64,000 bases of DNA from Alitta virens (Eukaryota > Annelida > Polychaeta > Phyllodocida > Nereididae), in the NCBI GenBank assembly GCA_932294295.1, contig OW028580.1, forward strand, positions 8,957,374 through 9,021,373, written 5' to 3'. Below the pieces are notes generated by a model, which saw nothing but the letters and a program-made list of their open reading frames with translations, was not told the DNA's origin and ran no database searches. The position numbers were made by a program, and so were the translations under genes. Below are positions 52,519 to 63,994 of the stretch, piece by piece (within the stretch, counting starts at the first letter, position 1; each line of letters starts with the position of its first letter).

Positions 52519-55500
52519 GGATCAAACATTCAGTATGACCATTCTGAATTAATCAAACATTGAGTCCAACCATTTTGGTTTGAATGAAAATTGAGTTTGA
52601 CAATTCTGAAATGTTCGATCATTCAGTTTGACTATTCTGAGATGATTGATCATTGAGTTTGACTATTCTGAGTTGAACAAACATTCAGTATGACCAATCT
52701 GAGTTAATCAAACATTGAGTCCAACCATATTGGTTTGAATGAAAATTGAGTTTGACAATTCTGAAATGTTCGATCGTTGAGTTTGACTATTCTGATTTGG
52801 TCAAACATTTAGTATGACCATTCTGAGCTAATCAAACATTGAGTCCAACCATTTTGATTTGAATGTACACTGACTTTGACAATTCTGAAATGATTGATTA
52901 TTGAGCTTGACAATTCTGAGATGATCGATCATTGAGTTTGACTATTCTGAGATGATCGATCATTGAGTTTGACTATTCTGAGTTCATCAAACATTCAGTA
53001 TGACCATTCTGAGTTAATCAAACATTGAGTCCAACCATTTTGGTTTGAATGAAAATTGAGTTTGATAATTCTGAAATGTTCGATCATTGAGTTTGACTAT
53101 TCTCAAAAGTTCGATCATTGAGTTTGAGTATTCTGATTTGGTCAAACATTCAGCATGACCATTCTGAGCTAATCAAACATTGAGTCCAACCATTTTGGTT
53201 TGAATGAAAATTGAGTTTGACAATTCTGAAATGTTCGATCATTGAGTTTGACTATTCTGAGTTGATCAAACATTCAGTATGACCATTCTGAATTAATCAA
53301 ACATTGAGTCCAACCATTTTGGTTTGATTGAAAATTGAGTTTGACAATTCTGAAATGTTCGATCATTGAGTTTGACTATTCTGAGTTGATCAAACATTCA
53401 GTATGACCATTCTGAGCTAATCAAACATTGAGTCCCACCATTTTGATTTTATTGAACACTGAGTTTGAAAATTCTGAAATGTTCGATCATTGAGTTTGAC
53501 TATTCTGAGTTGATCAAACATTCAGTATGACTATTCTGAATTAATCAAACATTCAGTCCAACCATTTTGGTTTGAATGAAAATTGAGTTTGACAATTCTG
53601 AAATGTTCGATCATTGAGTTTGACAATTCTGAAATGTTCGATCATTGAGTTTGACTATTCTGATTTGGTCAAACATTTAGTATGACCATTCTGAGCTAAT
53701 CAAACATTGAGTCCAACCATTTTGGTTTGATTGAAAATTGAGTTTGACAATTCTGAAAAGTTCGATCATTGAGTTTGACTATTCTGATTTGGTCAAACAT
53801 TTAGTATGACCATTCTGAGCTAATCAAACATTGAGTCCAACCATTTTGATTTGAATGAACACTGACTTTGACAATTCTGAAATGATCGATTATTGAGTTT
53901 GACAATTCTGAGATGATCGATCATTGAGTTTGACTATTCTGAGTTCATCAAACATTCAGTATGACCATTCTGAGTTAATCAAACATTGAGTCCAACCATT
54001 TTGGTTTGAATGAAAATTGAGTTTGACAATTCTGAAATGTTCGATCATTGAGTTTGACTATTCTGAGTTGATCAAACATTCAGTATGACCATTCTGAATT
54101 AATTAAACATTGAGTCCAACCATTTTGGTTTGAATGAAAATTGAGTTTGACAATTCTGAAATGTTCGATCATTGAGTTTGACAATTCTGAGATGATCGAT
54201 CATTGAGTCTGACTATTCTGAGTTGATCAAACATTCTGTTTGACCAATCTGAGTTAATCAAACATTCAGTCCAACCATTTTGGTTTGAATGAAAATTGAG
54301 TTTGACAATTCTGAAATGTTAAATCATTGAGTTTGACTATTCTGAGTTGATCAAACATTCAGTATAACCATTCTGAGTTGATCAAACATTCTGTATGACC
54401 ATTCTGAGTTAATCAAACATTGAGTTCCACCATTTTGGTTTGAATGAAAAATGAGTTTGACAATTCTGAAATGTTCGAACATAGAGTTTGACAAATCTGA
54501 GATGATCGATCATTGAGTCTGACTATTCTGAGTGGATCAAACATTCAGTATGACCATTCTGAATTAATCAAACATTGAGTCCAACCATTTTGGTTTGAAT
54601 GAAAATTGAGTTTGACAATTCTGAAATGTTCGATCATTCAGTTTGACTATTCTGAGATGATTGATCATTGAGTTTGACTATTCTGAGTTGAACAAACATT
54701 CAGTATGACCAATCTGAGTTAATCAAACATTGAGTCCAACCATATTGGTTTGAATGAAAATTGAGTTTGACAATTCTGAAATGTTCGATCGTTGAGTTTG
54801 ACTATTCTGATTTGGTCAAACATTTAGTATGACCATTCTGAGCTAATCAAACATTGAGTCCAACCATTTTGATTTGAATGTACACTGACTTTGACAATTC
54901 TGAAATGATTGATTATTGAGCTTGACAATTCTGAGATGATCGATCATTGAGTTTGACTATTCTGAGTTCATCAAACATTCAGTATGACCATTCTGAGCTA
55001 ATCAAACATTGAGTCCAACCATTTTGGTTTGAATGAAAATTGAGTTTGACAATTCTGAAATGTTCGATCATTGAGTTTGACAATTCTGAAATGTTCGATC
55101 ATTGAGTTTGACTATTCTGATTTGGTCAAACATTTAGTATGACCATTCTGAGCTAATCAAACATTGAGTCCAACCATTTTGGTTTGAATGAAAATTGAGT
55201 TTGACAATTCTGAAATGTTCGATCATTGAGTTTGACTATTCTGAGTTGATCAAACATTCAGTATGACCATTCTGAATTAATCAAACATTGAGTCCAACCA
55301 TTTTGGTTTGAATGAAAATTGAGTTTGACAATTCTGAAATGTTCGATCATTGAGTTTGACAATTCTGAGATGATCGATCATTGAGTCTGACTATTCTGAG
55401 CTCATCAAACATTCAGTATGACCATTCTGATCTAATCAAACATTGAGTCCCACCATTTTGATTTTATTGAACACTGAGTTTGAAAATTCTGAAATGATCA

Positions 55501-56206
55501 TTCATTGAGTTTGACTATTCTGAGTTGATCAAACATTCAGTATGACCTTTCTGATTTAATCAAACATTGAGTCCAACCATTTTGGTTTGATGAAAATTGA
55601 GTTTGACAATTCTGAAATGTTCAGTCATTGTGTTTGATAATTCTGAGATGATCGATCATTGAGTCTGACTATTCTGAGTTCATCAAACATTCAGTATGAC
55701 CATTCTGAGATAATCAAACATTGAGTCCAACCATTTTGGTTTGAATGAAAATTGAGTTTGACAATTCTGAAATGTTCGATCATTGAGTTTGACTATTCTG
55801 AGTTGATCAGACAATCTGTTTGACCAATCTGAGTTAATCAAACATTCAGTCCAACCATTTTGGTTTGATTGAAAATTGAGTTTGACAATTCTGAAATGTT
55901 CGATCATTGAGTTTGACTATTCTGATTTGGTCAAACATTCAGTATGATCATTCTGAATTAATCAAACATTGAGTCCAACCATTTTGGTTTGAATGAAAAT
56001 TGAGTTTGACAATTCTGAAATGTTCGATCATTGAGTTTGACAATTCTGAAAAGTTCGATCATTGAGTTTGACTATTCTGATTTGGTCAAACATTTAGTAT
56101 GACCATTGTGAGCTAATCAAACATTGAATCCAACCATTTTGGTTTGAATGAAAATTGAGTTTGACAATTCTGAAATGTTCGATCTTTGAGTTTGACTATT
56201 CTGAGT
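52519..56206. repeat. 3,688-bp block, copy 2
   Basis: Matches copy 1 at exactly 3,688 bp: GGATC 52519, CATG 53154, GTTCC 54424, second GGATC 54534, 30-bp unit 55567. I saw only a few differences: a C/T near 49,377/53,065, C/T at 50,395/54,083, C/T near 50,416/54,104 (AATTAATTAAAC) and A/C near 51,391/55,079. It diverges from copy 1 just past 56,206. Confidence 0.87.
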
Positions 56207-57983
56207 TGATCAAACATTCAGTATGACCATTCTGAGCTAATCAAACATTGAGTCCCACCATTTTGATTTTATTGAACACTGAGTTTGAAAATTCTGAAAT
56301 GTTCGATCATTGAGTTTGACTATTCTGAGTTGATCAAACATTCAGTATGACCATTCTGAATTAATCAAACATTGAGTCCAACCATTTTGGTTTGAATGAA
56401 AATTGAGTTTGACAATTCTGAAATGTTTGATCATTGAGTTTGACAATTCTGAGATGATCGATCATTGAGTCTGACTATTCTGAGTTGATCAAACATTCAG
56501 TATGACCATTCTGAGATAATCAAACATTTAGTCCAACCATTTTGGTTTGATTGAAAATTGAGTTTGACAATTCTGAAAAGTTCGATCATTGAGTTTGACT
56601 ATTCTGATTTGGTCAAACATTTAGTATGACCATTCTGAATTAATCAAACATTGAGTCCAACCATTTTGGTTTGAATGAAAATTGAGTTTGACAATTCTGA
56701 AATGTTCGATCATTGAGTTTGACAATTCTGAGATGATCGATCATTGAGTCTGACTATTCTGAGTTGATCAAACATTCTGTTTGACCAATCTGAGTTAATC
56801 AAACATTCAGTCCAACCATTTTGGTTTGAATGAAAATTGAGTTTGACAATTCTGAAATGTTAAATCATTGAGTTTGACTATTCTGAGTTGATCAAACATT
56901 CAGTATAACCATTCTGAGTTGATCAAACATTCTGTATGACCATTCTGAGTTAATCAAACATTGAGTCCCACCATTTTGGTTTGAATGAAAAATGAGATTG
57001 ACAATTCTGAAATGTTCGATCATAGAGTTTGACAAATCTGAGATGATCGATCATTGAGTCTGACTATTCTGAGTTGATCAAACATTCAGTATGACCATTC
57101 TGAGTTAATCAAACATTCAGTCCAACCATTTTGGTTTGATTGAAAATTGAGTTTGACAATTCTGAAATGTTCGATCATTGAGTTTGACTATTCTGATTTG
57201 GTCAAACATTCAGTATGACCATTCTGAATTAATCAAACATTGAGTCCAGCCATTTTGGTTTGAATGAAAATTGAGTTTGACAATTCTGAAATGTTCGATC
57301 ATTGAGTTTGACAATTCTGAAATGTTCGATCATTGAGTTTGACTATTCTGATTTGGTCAAACATTTAGTATGACCATTCTGAGCTAATCAAACATTGAGT
57401 CCAACCATTTTGGTTTGAATGAAAATTGAGTTTGACAATTCTGAAATGTTCGATCATTGAGTTTGACTATTCTGAGTTGATCAAACATTCAGTATGACCA
57501 TTCTGAATTAATCAAACATTGAGTCCAACCATTTTGGTTTGAATGAAAATTGAGTTTGACAATTCTGAAATGTTCGATCATTGAGTTTGACAATTCTGAG
57601 ATGATCGATCATTGAGTCTGACTATTCTGATTTGATCACACATTCAGTATGACCATTCTGAGATGATCAAACATTGAGTCCAACCATTTTGGTTTGATTG
57701 AAAATTGAGTTTGACAATTCTGAAATGTTCGATCATTGAGTCTGACTATTCTGAGTTGATCAGACATTCTGTTTGACCAATCTGAGTTAATCAAACATTC
57801 AGTAGAACCATTTTGGTTTGAATGAAAATTGAGTTTGACAATTCTGAAATGTTCGATCATAGAGTTTGACAATTCTGAGATGATCGATCATTGAGCCTGA
57901 CTATTCTGAGTTGATCAGACATTCTGTTTGACCAATCTGAGTTAATCAAACATTCAGTCCAACCATTTTGGTTTGATTGAAAA

Positions 57984-58044
57984 TTGAGTTTGACAATTCT
58001 GAAATGTTCGAATATGAGTTTGACTATTCTGATTCGGTCAAACA
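57984..58044. repeat. Independent single-base loss at a unit boundary
   Basis: TTCGAATATGAGTTTG stands where TTCGATCATTGAGTTTG is expected, one base short plus substitutions, across the join of two units (57984 and the next). It does not share the D-type deletion context. The following B' unit carries GATTCGGTC, also private. Confidence 0.85.
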
Positions 58045-60585
58045 TTCAGTATGACCATTCTGAATTAATCAAAGATTGAGTCCAACCATTTTGGTTTGAA
58101 TGAAAATTGAGTTTGACAATTCTGAAATGTTCGATCATTGAGTTTGACTATTCTGAGTTGATCAAACATTCAGCATGACCATTCTGAATTAATCAAACAT
58201 TGAGTCCAACCATTTTGGTTTGAATGAAAATTGAGTTTGACAATTCTGAAATGTTCGATCATTGAGTTTGACAATTCTGAGATGATCGATCATTGAGACT
58301 GACTATTCTGAGTTGATCAGACATTCTGTTTGACCAATCTGAGTTAATCAAACATTCAGTCCAACCATTTTGGTTTGATTGAAAATTGAGTTTGACAATT
58401 CTGAAATGTTCGATCATTGAGTTTGACTATTCTGATTTGGTCAAACATTCAGTATGACCATTCTGAATAAATCAAACATTGAGTCCAACCATTTTGATTT
58501 GAATGTACACTGACTTTGACAATTCTGAAAAGATCGATTATTGAGTTTGACAATTCTGGGATGATCGATCATTGAGTTTGACTATTCTGAGTTCATCAAA
58601 CATTCAGTATGACCATTCTGAGTTCATCAAACATTGAGTCCAACCATTTTGGTTTGAATGTAAATTGAGTTTGACAATTCTGAAATGTTCGATCATTGAG
58701 TTTGACAATTCTGAGATGATCGATCATTGAGTCTGACTATTCTGAGTTCATCAAACATTCAGTATGACCATTCTGAGCTAATCAAACATTGAGTCCCACC
58801 ATTTTGATTTTACTGAACACTGAGTTTGAAAATTCTGAAATGATCGATCATTGAGTTTGACTATTCTGAGTTGATCAAACATTCAGTATGACCTTTCTGA
58901 TTTAATCAAACATTGAGTCCAACCATTTTGGTTTGATGAAAATTGAGTTTGACAATTCTGAAATGTTCAGTCATTGTGTTTGATAATTCTGAGATGATCG
59001 ATCATTGAGTCTGACTATTCTGAATTCATCAAACATTCAGTATGACCATTCTGAGATAATCAAACATTGAGTCCAACCATTTTGGTTTGAATGAAAATTG
59101 AGTTTGACAATTCTGAAATGTTCGATCATTGAGTTTGACTATCCTGAGTTGATCAAACATTCAGTATGACCATTCTGAATTAATCAAACATTGAGTCCAA
59201 CTATTTTGGTTTGATTGAAAATTGAGTTTGACAATTCTGAAATGTTCGATCATTGAGTTTGACTATTCTGAGTTGATCAAACATTCAGTATGACCATTCT
59301 GAGCTAATCAAACATTGAGTCCCACCATTTTGATTTTATTGAACACTGAGTTTGAAAATTCTGAAATGTTCGATCATTGAGTTTGACTATTCTGAGTTGA
59401 TCAAACATTCAGTATGACCATTCTGAATTAATCAAACATTGAGTCCAACCATTTTGGTTTGAATGAAAATTGAGTTTGACAATTCTGAAATGTTCGATCA
59501 TTGAGTTTGACAATTCTGAGATGATCGATCATTGAGTCTGACTATTCTGAGTTGATCAAACATTCAGTATGACCAATCTGAGATAATCATACATTGAGTC
59601 CAACCATTTTGGTTTGATTAAAAATTGAGTTTGACAATTCTGAAATGTTCGATCATTGAGTTTGACTATTCTGATTTGGTCAAACATTTAGTATGACCAT
59701 TCTGAGCTAATCAAACATTGAGTCCAAACATTTTGGTTTGGTTGAAAATTGAGTTTGACAATTCTGAAAAGTTCGATCATTGAGTTTGACTATTCTGATT
59801 TGGTCAAACATTTAGTATGACCATTCTGAGCTAATCAAACATTGAGTCCAACCATTTTGATTTGAATGTATACTGACTTTGACAATTCTGAAATGATCGA
59901 TTATTGAGTTTGACAATTCTGAGATGATCGATCATTAAGTTTGACTATTCTGAGTTCATCAAACATTCAGTATGACCATTCTGAGTTAATCAAACATTGA
60001 GTCCAACCATTTTGGTTTCAATGAAAATTGAGTTTGACAATTCTGAAATGTTCGATCATTGAGTTTGACTATTCTCAAAAGTTCGATCATTGAGTTTGAG
60101 TATTCTGATTTGGTCAAACATTTAGTATGACCATTCTGAGCTAATCAAACATTGAGTCCAACCATTTTGGTTTGAATGAAAATTGAGTTTGACAATTCTG
60201 AAATGTCCGATCATTGAGTTTGACTATTCTGAGTTGATCAAACATTCAGTATGACCATTCTGAATTATTCAAACATTGAGTCCAACCATTTTGGTTTGAT
60301 TGAAAATTGAGTTTGACAATTCTGAAATGTTCGATCATTGAGTTTGACAATTCTGAAATGTTCGATCATTGAGTTTGACTATTCTGATTTGGTCAAACAT
60401 TTAGTATGACCATTCTGAGCTAATCAAACATTGAGTCCAACCATTTTGATTTGAATGTACACTGACTTTGACAATTCTGAAATGATCGATTATTGAGTTT
60501 GACAATTCTGAGTTCATCAAACATTCAGTATGACCATTCTGAGTTAATCAAACATTGAGTCCAACCATTTTGGTTTGAATGAAAA

Positions 60586-60615
60586 TTGAGTTTGACAATT
60601 CTGAAATGTTCGTCA
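60586..60615. repeat. Independent 30-bp A unit
   Basis: An A unit ending TTCGTCA instead of TTCGATCA, with one A missing near 60,613. Only copy seen, so a recent or unamplified loss. Confidence 0.87.
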
Positions 60616-61080
60616 TTGAGTTTGACTATTCTGAGTTGATCAAACATTCAGTATGACCATTCTGAATTAATCAAACATTGAGTCCAACCATTTTGGTTTG
60701 AATGAAAATTGAGTTTGACAATTCTGAAATGTTCGATCATTGAGTTTGACAATTCTGAGATGATCGATCATTGAGTCTGACTATTCTGAGTTGATCAAAC
60801 ATTCTGTTTGACCAATCTGAGTTAATCAAACATTCAGTCCAACCATTTTGGTTTGAATGAAAATTGAGTTTGACAATTCTGAAATGTTAAATCATTGAGT
60901 TTGACTATTCTGAGTTGATCAAACATTCAGTATAACCATTCTGAGTTGATCAAACATTCTGTATGACCATTCTGAGTTAATCAAACATTGAGTCCCACCA
61001 TTTTGGTTTGAATGAAAAATGAGTTTGACAATTCTGAAATGTTCGAACATAGAGTTTGACAAATCTGAGATGATCGATCA

Positions 61081-62661
61081 TTGAGTTTGACTATTCTGAT
61101 TTGGTCAAACATTTAGTCTGACCATTCTGAGCTAATCAAACATTGAGTCCAACCATTTTGATTTGAATGTACACTGACTTTGACAATTCTGAAAAGATCG
61201 ATTATTGAGTTTGACAATTCTGGGATGATCGATCATTGAGTTTGACTATTCTGAGTTCATCAAACATTCAGTATGACCATTCTGAGTTAATCAAACATTG
61301 AGTCCAACCATTTTGGTTTGAATGAAAATTGAGTTTGACAATTCTGAAATGTTCGATCATTGAGTTTGACTATTCTGAGTTGATCAAACATTCAGTATGA
61401 CCATTCTGAATTAATCAAACATTGAGTCCAAAAATTTTGGTTTGAATGAAAATTGAGTTTGACAATTCTGAAATGTTAAATCATTGAGTTTGACTATTCT
61501 GAGTTGATCAAACATTCAGTATAACCATTCTGAGTTGATCAAACATTCTGTATGACCATTCTGAGTTAATCAAACATTGAGTCCCACCATTTTGGTTTGA
61601 ATGAAAATTGAGTTTGACAATTCTGAAATGTTCGATCATTGAGTTTGACAATTCTGAGATGATCGATCATTGAGTCTGACTATTCTGAGTTGATCAAACA
61701 TTCTGTTTGACCATTCTGAATTAATCAAACATTCAGTCCAACCATTTTGGTTTGAATGAAAATTGAGTTTGACAATTCTGAAATGTTAAATCATTGAGTT
61801 TGACTATTCTGAGTTGATCAAACATTCAGTATAACCATTCTGAGTTGAACAAACATTCAGTATGACCAATCTGAGTTAATCAAACATTGAGTCCAACCAT
61901 ATTGGTTTGAATGAAAATTGAGTTTGACAATTCTGAAATGTTCGATCATTGAGTTTGACTATTCTGATTTGGTCAAACATTTAGTATGACCATTCTGAGC
62001 TAATCAAACATTGAGTCCAACCATTTTGATTTGAATGTACACTGACTTTGACAATTCTGAAATGATTGATTATTGAGCTTGACAATTCTGAGATGATCGA
62101 TCATTGAGTTTGACTATTCTGAGTTCATCAAACATTCAGTATGACCATTCTGAGTTAATCAAACATTGAGTCCAACCATTTTGGTTTGAATGAAAATTGA
62201 GTTTGACAATTCTGAAATGTTCGATCATTGAGTTTGACTATTCTGAGTTGATCAAACATTCAGTATGACCATTCTGAGCTAATCAAACATTGAGTCCAAC
62301 CATTTTGATTTGAATGTACACTGACTTTGACAATTCTGAAATGATTGATTATTGAGCTTGACAATTCTGAGATGATCGATCATTGAGTTTGACTATTCTG
62401 AGTTCATCAAACATTCAGTATGACCATTCTGAGTTAATCAAACATTGAGTCCAACCATTTTGGTTTGAATGAAAATTGAGTTTGACAATTCTGAAATGTT
62501 CGATCATTGAGTTTGACAATTCTGAGATGATCGATCATTGAGTCTGACTATTCTGAGTTCATCAAACATTCAGTATGACCATTCTGAGCTAATCAAACAT
62601 TGAGTCCCACCATTTTGATTTTATTAAACACTGAGTTTGAAAATTCTGAAATGTTCGGTCG
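61081..62661. repeat. 1,581-bp block, copy 1 (51 units)
   Basis: Begins TTGAGTTTGACTATTCTG with the following C unit reading TTTAGTCTGACC (GTCTG at 61116), and holds CAATTCTGGG at 61215, TTCTGTTTGACCATTC near 61,701 and TTATTAAACA at 62621. The next copy starts exactly 1,581 bp on. Confidence 0.85.
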
Positions 62662-63994
62662 TTGAGTTTGACTATTCTGATTTGGTCAAACATTTAGTCT
62701 GACCATTCTGAGCTAATCAAACATTGAGTCCAACCATTTTGATTTGAATGTACACTGACTTTGACAATTCTGAAAAGATCGATTATTGAGTTTGACAATT
62801 CTGGGATGATCGATCATTGAGTTTGACTATTCTGAGTTCATCAAACATTCAGTATGACCATTCTGAGTTGATCAAACATTCTGTATGACCATTCTGAGTT
62901 AATCAAACATTGAGTCCCACCATTTTGGTTTGAATGAAAATTGAGTTTGACAATTCTGAAATGTTCGATCATTGAGTTTGACAATTCTGAGATGATCGAT
63001 CATTGAGTCTGACTATTCTGAGTTGATCAAACATTCTGTTTGACCATTCTGAATTAATCAAACATTCAGTCCAACCATTTTGGTTTGAATGAAAATTGAG
63101 TTTGACAATTCTGAAATGTTAAATCATTGAGTTTGACTATTCTGAGTTGATCAAACATTCAGTATAACCATTCTGAGTTGAACAAACATTCAGTATGACC
63201 AATCTGAGTTAATCAAACATTGAGTCCAACCATATTGGTTTGAATGAAAATTGAGTTTGACAATTCTGAAATGTTCGATCATTGAGTTTGACTATTCTGA
63301 TTTGGTCAAACATTTAGTATGACCATTCTGAGCTAATCAAACATTGAGTCCAACCATTTTGATTTGAATGTACACTGACTTTGACAATTCTGAAATGATT
63401 GATTATTGAGCTTGACAATTCTGAGATGATCGATCATTGAGTTTGACTATTCTGAGTTCATCAAACATTCAGTATGACCATTCTGAGTTAATCAAACATT
63501 GAGTCCAACCATTTTGGTTTGAATGAAAATTGAGTTTGACAATTCTGAAATGTTCGATCATTGAGTTTGACTATTCTGAGTTGATCAAACATTCAGTATG
63601 ACCATTCTGAGCTAATCAAACATTGAGTCCAACCATTTTGATTTGAATGTACACTGACTTTGACAATTCTGAAATGATTGATTATTGAGCTTGACAATTC
63701 TGAGATGATCGATCATTGAGTTTGACTATTCTGAGTTCATCAAACATTCAGTATGACCATTCTGAGTTAATCAAACATTGAGTCCAACCATTTTGGTTTG
63801 AATGAAAATTGAGTTTGACAATTCTGAAATGTTCGATCATTGAGTTTGACAATTCTGAGATGATCGATCATTGAGTCTGACTATTCTGAGTTCATCAAAC
63901 ATTCAGTATGACCATTCTGAGCTAATCAAACATTGAGTCCCACCATTTTGATTTTATTAAACACTGAGTTTGAAAATTCTGAAATGTTCGGTCA
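62662..63994. repeat. Shortened copy 2 (43 units, 1,333 bp)
   Basis: GTCTG at 62697 is 1,581 bp from copy 1, but CTGTTTGACC (61703/63036) and TTATTAAACA (62621/63954) are 1,333 bp apart. So eight units (248 bp, copy-1 positions about 61,281-61,529) are missing, with the join near 62,860. The window ends 6 bases into the next unit. Confidence 0.85.

Larger units (their letters stand above)
12616..58942. repeat. Seventeen 30-bp D units with one shared base loss
   Basis: D units reading GGTTTGATGAAAA instead of GGTTTGAATGAAAA start at 12616, 13297, 13978, 16116, 18533, 21477, 25940, 26621, 28759, 31672, 37375, 38211, 44038, 45680, 51879, 55567 and 58913. In the copies compared they follow CCTTTCTGATTTAATC and precede a unit ending TTCAGTCA and a TTGTGT unit, so they descend from one deletion. 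The coordinates given run from first to last; normal units lie between. Confidence 0.92.
56207..61080. repeat. Mixed satellite stretch
   Basis: Same units and cycles, but no long tandem duplication was found inside it. It holds many private variants: TTTGATCACACA near 57,631, GAGATGATCAAAC near 57,659, CAGTAGAACC near 57,800, GATTCGGTC near 58,031, TTTTACTGAACA near 58,808, CTGAATTCATC near 59,020, CAAACATTTTGG near 59,727. It also contains two of the three single-base losses outside the common D type or last in line (57984 and 60586), plus the 30-bp D unit at 58913. It shares blocks with L1/L2 (marker at 59589). Confidence 0.78.
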
